Positions 1-5,963 of a stretch of 8,877 nucleotides of DNA are shown in pieces. Position 1 is the stretch's first letter, and each line of letters opens with the position of its first letter. Source of the DNA: Firmicutes bacterium CAG:170 (lineage in GTDB: Bacteria; Bacillota; Clostridia; Oscillospirales; Oscillospiraceae). Location: positions 14,964 to 23,840 of the forward strand of contig FR887241.1 of NCBI GenBank assembly GCA_000436735.1, written 5' to 3'. Both the position numbers and the translations under genes were made by a program. Under the pieces are notes generated by a model. It worked only from the letters and a program-made list of their open reading frames with translations. It ran no database searches and was not told the origin of the DNA.

Positions 1-271
1 AGTCATAGCCGATGGCGCAGCTCTTCTCCCCCGGCTCTCCGGCGAGATAGGCCGCGAGACCGCGCGCCGTCTGGCGGACGGTATAGGTGTTGAGGTTGGC
101 AATGCCGACGCCCATCACGCTGCGGATACCGCCGGTGCCGAAGGTCTGCTTATGGCCGAAGTGCGCTTCGATCTCCGCAGGATCGTTTTGAATGCGTTTC
201 AGCTCCTCCAGAATTTCGCCGTCTGCGTGTGCAAGCCAGCGTTCGTATTCCTTTTGTGCAAATTCATTCAT
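1..271 (-). CDS. Phosphoglucomutase/phosphomannomutase (alpha-D-phosphohexomutase), N-terminal fragment
   Basis: This is the first 90 codons of a minus-strand gene that leaves the window at position 1. The family interconverts hexose 1- and 6-phosphates in the cytoplasm, feeding glycolysis, glycogen and cell-envelope sugar nucleotides. Residues 44-56 read FGTGGIRSVMGVG and are followed by NLNTYTVRQTARGLAAYL. This is the characteristic start of domain I in the PgcA-like bacterial enzymes. The catalytic phosphoserine loop lies beyond the window. Many relatives have Gly where this protein has Ser51 (GIRS rather than GIRG), and the usual TNRMN stretch is IANLN; I read this as subfamily variation. 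The ATG at 271 is chosen because GGAGG lies 8 nt upstream; a second ATG 4 nt inside is out of frame. Whether the sugar is glucose or mannose cannot be decided from this part. The family call is firm. Confidence 0.88.
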   Translation of the reverse strand, partial: MNEFAQKEYERWLAHADGEILEELKRIQNDPAEIEAHFGHKQTFGTGGIRSVMGVGIANLNTYTVRQTARGLAAYLAGEPGEKSCAIGYD

Positions 272-302
272 CGCTATCGCCTCCGCGTTAATTTCTGGCA
301 TC

Positions 303-308
303 AGTATA
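303..308 (-). promoter_or_regulatory. Probable extended -10 promoter for the phosphohexomutase gene
   Basis: Read on the minus strand, TATACT is preceded by TGG, giving an extended -10 (TGnTATACT) about 30 nt before the start codon. No good -35 hexamer exists at 17 nt; the sequence there is a T-rich run. Extended -10 promoters can work without a -35. This is predicted by eye only. Confidence 0.45.
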
Positions 309-400
309 CCACACCTTTGAAAAAAACAAAAGACATCTTTTGCAAAATCGGGATGCACGCCGCCGGAGCCTCCGGCAGCGCTGTCCGCTGCGCGGCGGGC

Positions 401-429
401 TTGACCGGGCACGGTGGCTGTGCTATCCT
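401..429 (+). promoter_or_regulatory. Sigma-A-type promoter for the yqeC-yqeB operon
   Basis: TTGACC (401-406) and TATCCT (424-429) are separated by exactly 17 nt and match the vegetative consensus at 5/6 and 4/6 positions. Transcription would start near 436, about 55 nt before the yqeC start codon. The -10 hexamer lies inside the left arm of the palindrome at 417-451, so a protein bound there would block the polymerase. Confidence 0.55.
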
Positions 430-451
430 TATTTTATAAGGATAGCACAGC
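417..451. promoter_or_regulatory. Perfect 15-bp-arm palindrome over the yqeC promoter (candidate operator or leader hairpin)
   Basis: The left arm GCTGTGCTATCCTTA (417-431) and right arm TAAGGATAGCACAGC (437-451) are exact reverse complements around the 5-nt centre TTTTA. The site covers the predicted -10 and transcription start of the yqeC operon. That position suits a repressor operator. No T-run follows on either strand, so it does not look like an intrinsic terminator. It does not resemble the ModE, Rex, Fur or CIRCE sites I know. If transcription starts upstream, the same sequence would form a very stable leader hairpin. Confidence 0.6.
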
Positions 452-490
452 GGCGGCGCGGGATCGTCCGCCGAAAAACGGAGGACGGTC

Positions 491-1162
491 ATGGCGCTGG
501 CAGAGCTGCTGAACATTCAAAGAGGCCTAACGGCGATCACCGGCAGCGGCGGAAAAACGACGCTGCTCTATGCGCTGGCGCGGGAGCTTTCCGCCGAAGC
601 GCGCGTGATCGTCTGCACGACGACGCACATTTACCCCCCGGACGGGCTTCCGATCCTGTGGTCGCCCGACCGGGATGCGCTGCAAGACGCCTTCCATAAG
701 GGAAATACGCTCTGCGTCAGCAGCGGGATGGAGCGCGGAAAGCTGCTCCCGCCGGGGACGCCGTTTTCTGTGCTGACAAGCTGCGCGGACTTCGTCCTTA
801 CGGAGGCCGACGGCTCGCACGGCCTGCCGGCAAAGGCCCATGCGCCGCATGAACCGGTCATTCCGCCGGAGGCCGGTCAGACGATCTGCGTTTTCGGCCT
901 CTCCGCACTGGGGCGGCCCATTTTGGAAACGGTACACCGGCCGCAGCTCTGCGCGCAGAAGCTCGGCGTTTCGGAGTCTGCGCTCCTGACGCCGGAGCTG
1001 GCTGCACAGCTGCTCCGGCTGGAGGGCGGTTTCACGCGCGTGCTGCTCAATCAGGCGGACACGCCGGAGCGTGCGCAGCTGGGAGAAAACATGGCGGCGA
1101 TGCTGGGCTGCCCGGTCTGCATCGGCTCGCTGCAAAGGGGGATTCTCAAATGCTTGTATTGA
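491..1162 (+). CDS. yqeC: Selenium-dependent hydroxylase accessory protein YqeC
   Basis: This 223-aa P-loop protein belongs to the YqeC family, which comparative genomics ties to selenium-dependent molybdenum hydroxylases; its biochemical reaction is not established. The N-terminus holds a Walker A-like loop, GSGGKTT (residues 18-24), followed by the family signature TTTHIYPP (43-50). A second conserved block, EADGSHGLPAKAH (105-117), probably forms part of the nucleotide or cofactor site. No signal peptide or membrane segment is present, so the protein should be cytoplasmic. The ATG at 491 has GGAGG 6 nt upstream. Its last 13 nt overlap the start of yqeB, which suggests translational coupling and joint function. 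The length is about normal for the family. The family call is confident; a role in making or inserting the labile selenium cofactor is an inference from gene association. Confidence 0.87.
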   Translation: MALAELLNIQRGLTAITGSGGKTTLLYALARELSAEARVIVCTTTHIYPPDGLPILWSPDRDALQDAFHKGNTLCVSSGMERGKLLPPGTPFSVLTSCADFVLTEADGSHGLPAKAHAPHEPVIPPEAGQTICVFGLSALGRPILETVHRPQLCAQKLGVSESALLTPELAAQLLRLEGGFTRVLLNQADTPERAQLGENMAAMLGCPVCIGSLQRGILKCLY

Positions 1163-1971
1163 TCCGCGGCGCGGGCGACCTCGCCTCCGGCGTGGCGCTG
1201 CGCCTCTGGCGCGCGGGCCTCGCGGTCGTTATGACCGACCTGCCGCAGCCGACCGCCATTCGTCGGACGGTCTGCTTCTCACAGGCCATCCGCTTCGGCG
1301 AAACGACGGTGGAGGATGTGACGGCCGTTCTGGCAAAGACGCCGGAAGATGTGAAAAAGGCGCTGCTGGGCGGAAAAATTCCCGTGCTGGCCGACCCGGA
1401 GGCGCGCTGCCGCGCGTGGCTGCGGCCGGACGCGCTGGTTGACGCGATCCTTGCAAAGAAAAATCTTGGAACAAAGATCACGGACGCACCGGTCGTGATC
1501 GGCGTGGGGCCGGGCTTCTGCGCCGGACGGGACTGCCACGCGGTCGTGGAAACGATGCGCGGCCATACGCTCGGGCGCGTCATCCGAAACGGCGAGCCCA
1601 TCCCCAACACCAATATCCCCGGCCTGATCGGCGGCTTTGCCGGAGAGCGCGTCCTGCGCGCGCCGGATACGGGCATTTTTCATCAGCTCCGCGAGATCGG
1701 CGATCTGGTCGTCTCGGGCGAGACCATGGGCGAGGTGAACGGTCAGCCGATGCGCTGCACCATCTCCGGCGTTCTGCGCGGCATTCTTCCGGACGGCACG
1801 GCGGTGGTCAAGGGCATGAAATCCGGCGACGTCGATCCGCGCGGGGACGTTTCGGCCTGCTATACGGCATCTGATAAGGCCATCGCCATCGGCGGCGGCG
1901 TATTGCAGGCAATTCTGGAATACTCCGGAGCGCTGCGGCGCTGCGTCGGAAGCAATGCACTGGGCCTTTGA
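1150..1971 (+). CDS. yqeB: Selenium-dependent molybdenum hydroxylase system protein YqeB (EF2563 family)
   Basis: This 273-aa protein matches the YqeB/EF2563 family, distantly related to XdhC-type molybdenum-enzyme maturation factors. It opens with a Rossmann-like nucleotide-binding motif, IRGAGDLASGVA (residues 5-16). A central GVGPGFCAG segment (118-126) is followed by the RDCHAVVETMRGH stretch. The C-terminal half contains the GDLVVSGETMGEVNG and KSGDVDPRGD (224-233) motifs typical of the family. Its proposed role is maturation of a xanthine-dehydrogenase-like enzyme carrying a labile selenium; the exact chemistry is unknown. The ATG at 1150 overlaps the 3' end of yqeC by 13 nt and is preceded by a G-rich Shine-Dalgarno (AAAGGGGG, 8-nt spacing) inside yqeC. 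No hydroxylase subunit, selD or molybdenum cofactor gene is present nearby. The family assignment is strong. Confidence 0.88.
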   Translation: MLVLIRGAGDLASGVALRLWRAGLAVVMTDLPQPTAIRRTVCFSQAIRFGETTVEDVTAVLAKTPEDVKKALLGGKIPVLADPEARCRAWLRPDALVDAILAKKNLGTKITDAPVVIGVGPGFCAGRDCHAVVETMRGHTLGRVIRNGEPIPNTNIPGLIGGFAGERVLRAPDTGIFHQLREIGDLVVSGETMGEVNGQPMRCTISGVLRGILPDGTAVVKGMKSGDVDPRGDVSACYTASDKAIAIGGGVLQAILEYSGALRRCVGSNALGL

Positions 1972-1994
1972 GGCAGAACAGGGAGGAAAAGAAT

Positions 1995-2348
1995 ATGAAT
2001 CGTTACATTCTGGCTCCAGACGACCGCGTCCGCTGCTTTTTGCCGGAGACCGGCGGGAGCGCCGTGATCGAGGTATTCTGCGGGCGGAGCGTGATCTATT
2101 TCGACGCCGCGCAGATCGAGTCCGCGCAAACCGTCCATGGGACGCCCTATGCGGGCGAAAAATGCGACGCGCTGCGCTTTGTCTGCTCAGACGATCTGCT
2201 CGGCGCAAAGCACGAGGTCTACATTCCCGCAGAGCACCCGGACTACGCCGCGTTCGCAGAGGGACTGCGTCGCGATGCGCCGGAGCTTTCGTTGGGCGAA
2301 GAGATGCAGTTCGTGAAGGAGACCTGCAATCACGACGGAAAACGGTGA
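1995..2348 (+). CDS. Hypothetical 117-aa protein in the yqeCB operon
   Basis: I do not recognise this gene. It encodes a 117-residue soluble protein beginning MNRYILAPDD, with no signal peptide or membrane segment. The first part (about residues 1-75) alternates short hydrophobic and polar stretches such as AVIEVFCGRSVIYFD and ALRFVCSDDLLG, suggesting a small beta-rich fold. The end, from about residue 82, looks helical and acidic. A small PH-like barrel with a C-terminal helix is conceivable but only a guess. The ATG at 1995 is chosen because GGGAGG lies 8 nt upstream. A longer in-frame reading from a TTG at 1968 would overlap the yqeB stop and lacks a comparable site. The gap to yqeB is only 23 nt, so the two are probably co-transcribed. 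A link to selenium-molybdenum enzyme maturation rests on position alone. The coding call is good; the function is unknown. Confidence 0.72.
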   Translation: MNRYILAPDDRVRCFLPETGGSAVIEVFCGRSVIYFDAAQIESAQTVHGTPYAGEKCDALRFVCSDDLLGAKHEVYIPAEHPDYAAFAEGLRRDAPELSLGEEMQFVKETCNHDGKR

Positions 2349-2353
2349 ATAAT

Positions 2354-2392
2354 CGCCTCCCTTCTGCGCAGAATAGTGCGCAAAGGGAGGCG
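2354..2392 (+). promoter_or_regulatory. Hairpin masking the ribosome binding site of the 47-aa gene
   Basis: CGCCTCCCTT (2354-2363) pairs fully with AAGGGAGGCG (2383-2392), and TGCGCA (2365-2370) pairs with TGCGCA (2377-2382). This gives a 16-bp stem with one bulged C and a 6-nt loop. The right arm contains the whole Shine-Dalgarno GGGAGG (2385-2390) of the gene starting at 2398. The left arm begins 5 nt after the upstream stop codon, so a terminating ribosome would melt the stem and expose the site. No T-run follows, which argues against a terminator. Confidence 0.65.
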
Positions 2393-2397
2393 AACGT

Positions 2398-2541
2398 ATG
2401 AAAAAACGCAGAAAGCAGGAGCCGGAGGCCGTCCGCGAGATCATGGAGGAAGGCCCGAGCTTTACCGACCCGCAGGGCAGCTGGACAGGCAAGCCCGCCG
2501 ACGAGCTGGACGAACCCGTGCAGGACGCGGACGATCTTTGA
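2398..2541 (+). CDS. Small 47-aa charged protein with a PVQDADDL C-terminus
   Basis: This is a short gene with a clear start: GGGAGG lies 7 nt upstream of the ATG. The 47-residue product has a basic N-terminus (MKKRRKQEPE), an acidic helix-like stretch (AVREIMEEG), a middle FTDPQGSWTG segment (residues 22-31) and an acidic end, PVQDADDL. I have an uncertain memory of similar small clostridial proteins sharing a TDPxGS(W/Y)TG...PVQDADDL pattern. They have no assigned function that I know of. It lacks membrane or secretion signals and cysteines, and its composition suggests a largely disordered, cytoplasmic protein. It is the last gene before the terminator at 2633 and is probably coupled to the 117-aa gene through the masking hairpin. 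The clean ribosome binding site and codon use like its neighbours support a real gene. The function is unknown. Confidence 0.66.
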   Translation: MKKRRKQEPEAVREIMEEGPSFTDPQGSWTGKPADELDEPVQDADDL

Positions 2542-2554
2542 CGAATACCTCTAA

Positions 2555-2614
2555 GGCACCGTACAATTCGGCAAGCAGATTCGGTAAAGCGCGCAGATGC
2601 AATTGTGCGGTGTT
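2555..2614. repeat. Imperfect inverted repeat 3' of the small gene
   Basis: CACCGTACAATT (2557-2568) pairs with AATTGTGCGGTG (2601-2612) with one G-U wobble. Two further G-U pairs extend it to 14 bp around a 32-nt loop. It lies between the last stop of the operon and the terminator, so it would be in the 3' untranslated RNA. It may stabilise the transcript or be a leftover of a repeat element. Confidence 0.4.
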
Positions 2615-2627
2615 GCTCCCAACAAAG

Positions 2628-2670
2628 AAAAGGCCGTAAGCGAGTGACCAGTTCGCTTACGGCTTTTCTT
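2628..2670 (+). terminator. Bidirectional intrinsic terminator of the yqeC operon
   Basis: GCCGTAAGCGA (2633-2643) and TCGCTTACGGC (2653-2663) form a perfect 11-bp stem with the 9-nt loop GTGACCAGT. TTTTCTT follows at 2664-2670, and a matching A-rich run precedes it, so the hairpin can end transcription on either strand. It lies about 90 nt after the 47-aa gene. It is also the 5' end of repeat copy A. Confidence 0.8.
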
Positions 2671-2767
2671 AAATCAAAATGAGGGGAAAATGAAAAAGTG
2701 CATATCGCTTCTTGCATCCTTATAGTATCAAGGGGTTATTAAAAAACATAGCGGGAAGATATGAAAT
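2633..2767 (+). repeat. Interspersed intergenic repeat, copy A
   Basis: This is the first of two related copies in the same gap. It consists of the terminator hairpin, then a 42-nt block (2676-2717) identical to 2952-2993. A variable 11 nt follow, then a 19-nt block (2729-2747) identical to 3005-3023, and the shared ATGAAAT near the end. The offset to copy B is exactly 276 nt from the hairpin through the second block. Similarity may continue weakly to a shared GATTATGT at 2798-2805. The strand is given by hairpin-to-block order only. Confidence 0.8.
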
Positions 2768-2807
2768 ATCTATTAAATCTGAGAACAAATTGTGTACGAT
2801 TATGTCA

Positions 2808-2854
2808 ACAGCCCGTCCCGGCGCGCTTCCGCGCCGTTTTCGCTCTCAGGCTGT
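2808..2854. repeat. GC-rich nested inverted repeat with terminator-like inner hairpin
   Basis: The inner hairpin CGGCGCG (2819-2825) / CGCGCCG (2830-2836) has a CTTC loop and is followed by TTTT. An outer pair, ACAGCC (2808-2813) and GGCTGT (2849-2854), encloses it. It sits between the two AT-rich repeat copies in an abruptly GC-rich segment (about 2811-2897). It could act as a second plus-strand terminator or be part of a composite element. No gene is supported in this segment. Confidence 0.45.
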
Positions 2855-2907
2855 CGCGCCCTCCCTTTTTCCGCGCTTCTCCGCGCGAAGGGCGGCGAAA
2901 TAGAGAA

Positions 2908-3054
2908 CACCGCAGGCGAGTGACCAGTTCGTCTGCGGTGCTTCTAAATAAAAAATGAGGGGAAAATGAAAAAGTGCATATCGCTTCTTGCATAATTATC
3001 TTACCAAGGGGTTATTAAAAAACTTAGTGAAAAGTTATTAAATAAGTATGAAAT
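2908..3054 (+). repeat. Interspersed intergenic repeat, copy B
   Basis: Copy B starts with a 12-bp hairpin: CACCGCAGGCGA (2908-2919), the loop GTGACCAGT identical to copy A, then TCGTCTGCGGTG (2929-2940). The 42-nt block at 2952-2993 and the 19-nt block at 3005-3023 are identical to copy A. Near the end it carries 11 extra nucleotides relative to A, with a second GTTATTAAA. The arms differ from copy A by paired changes that keep the stem. The T-run after this hairpin is poor (GCTTCTAAAT), so termination here is less certain. It ends about 80 nt before the clpB -35. Confidence 0.8.
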
Positions 3055-3078
3055 ACCGAAATAATTTTCGCCGCAGGA

Positions 3079-3092
3079 TTATGTAAACATAA
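3079..3092. promoter_or_regulatory. Short palindrome upstream of the clpB promoter
   Basis: TTATGT and ACATAA flank a 2-nt centre, making a 14-bp palindrome 40 nt before the clpB -35. It could bind a dimeric regulator. It may equally be the outer end of repeat copy B, since copy A shows a partial counterpart at 2800-2810. It does not match the CtsR heptad repeat. Confidence 0.25.
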
Positions 3093-3132
3093 ATTGTTCA
3101 CAAAAATGTTACCGTTCTGACGCAATTCCCTA

Positions 3133-3161
3133 TTGACAAAAAACGGGGATAGGCTTATCAT
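3133..3161 (+). promoter_or_regulatory. Sigma-A promoter of clpB
   Basis: A perfect TTGACA -35 (3133-3138) and TATCAT -10 (3156-3161, 5/6 match) are separated by exactly 17 nt. The transcription start is expected near 3168, just before the CIRCE operator. This near-consensus promoter would be strong when not repressed. Confidence 0.88.
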
Positions 3162-3175
3162 GTGGACAAATGAAG

Positions 3176-3202
3176 TTAGCACTCTCGTGTGCAGAGTGCT
3201 AA
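3176..3202. promoter_or_regulatory. CIRCE operator (HrcA binding site), perfect consensus
   Basis: TTAGCACTC (3176-3184), nine nucleotides, then GAGTGCTAA (3194-3202) match the CIRCE consensus in every arm position. CIRCE is bound by the heat-shock repressor HrcA, whose activity depends on GroEL. The site begins about 8 nt after the expected transcription start and ends 2 nt before the clpB Shine-Dalgarno (3205-3209). That is the usual place for CIRCE in groE and dnaK operons. Confidence 0.96.
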
Positions 3203-3217
3203 AAGGAGGCATGAAGC

Positions 3218-5812
<2,595 letters not shown>

Positions 5813-5827
5813 TCATACCGGAAGCAC

Positions 5828-5860
5828 AAAAGTGCCGCGTCGTAAGACGCGGCACTTTTT
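5828..5860 (+). terminator. Intrinsic terminator of clpB
   Basis: AAAAGTGCCGCGTC (5828-5841) and GACGCGGCACTTTT (5846-5859) form a perfect 14-bp stem with a GTAA loop and end in a five-T run. The hairpin starts 15 nt after the clpB stop codon. The A-run on the left makes it potentially bidirectional. Confidence 0.93.
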
Positions 5861-5887
5861 CTGTCTGGACACACAGATTTGACAACT

Positions 5888-5932
5888 CCGCCGCAACTGC
5901 CGGACATCGGCGGCACATCCGTGTGCTAGGAT
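5888..5932 (+). promoter_or_regulatory. Possible extended -10 promoter and small inverted repeats before the lipoprotein gene
   Basis: TGCTAGGAT at 5924-5932 resembles an extended -10 and would start transcription about 25 nt before the lipoprotein ATG. No -35 lies at the right distance; a TTGACA at 5879-5884 is too far upstream (42-nt gap). Two short inverted repeats lie just upstream: CCGCCG (5888-5893)/CGGCGG (5908-5913), and GCACA (5913-5917)/TGTGC (5922-5926). They could bind a regulator, but matches this short can arise by chance in GC-rich DNA. Confidence 0.3.
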
Positions 5933-5963
5933 GCGTACAGAACCAAGGAAGGGAGCATCCAAA

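Noticed and set aside
417..451. The palindrome as an intrinsic terminator
   Set aside because: The stem is strong, but no T-run follows it on either strand, and it overlaps a promoter facing yqeC. Operator or leader hairpin fits better.
340..699. 119-codon plus-strand frame overlapping the yqeC start
   Set aside because: It runs across the predicted promoter and palindrome and through yqeC in another frame. Its arginine-rich composition is typical of an out-of-frame GC-rich shadow.
1279..2208. 309-codon minus-strand frame opposite yqeB and the 117-aa gene
   Set aside because: It is arginine-rich with no motif, crosses two plus-strand genes and their junction, and has no ribosome binding site.
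2691..2726. Mini-gene MKKCISLLASL in repeat copy A (and MKKCISLLA in copy B)
   Set aside because: It resembles the start of a signal peptide, but it stops after 9-11 codons and its AGGGG is only 3-4 nt from the ATG. It is kept as a repeat property, not a gene.
2633..2940. The repeated hairpins as a CRISPR array
   Set aside because: There are only two copies, 276 nt apart, with covarying arms and no uniform spacers or cas genes.
2187..2993. Two minus-strand open frames both starting MQEAICTFSFSPHF
   Set aside because: The shared start is only the reverse complement of the duplicated 42-nt block. The frames run through the hairpins and, for the first, across two plus-strand genes. No ribosome binding site supports them.
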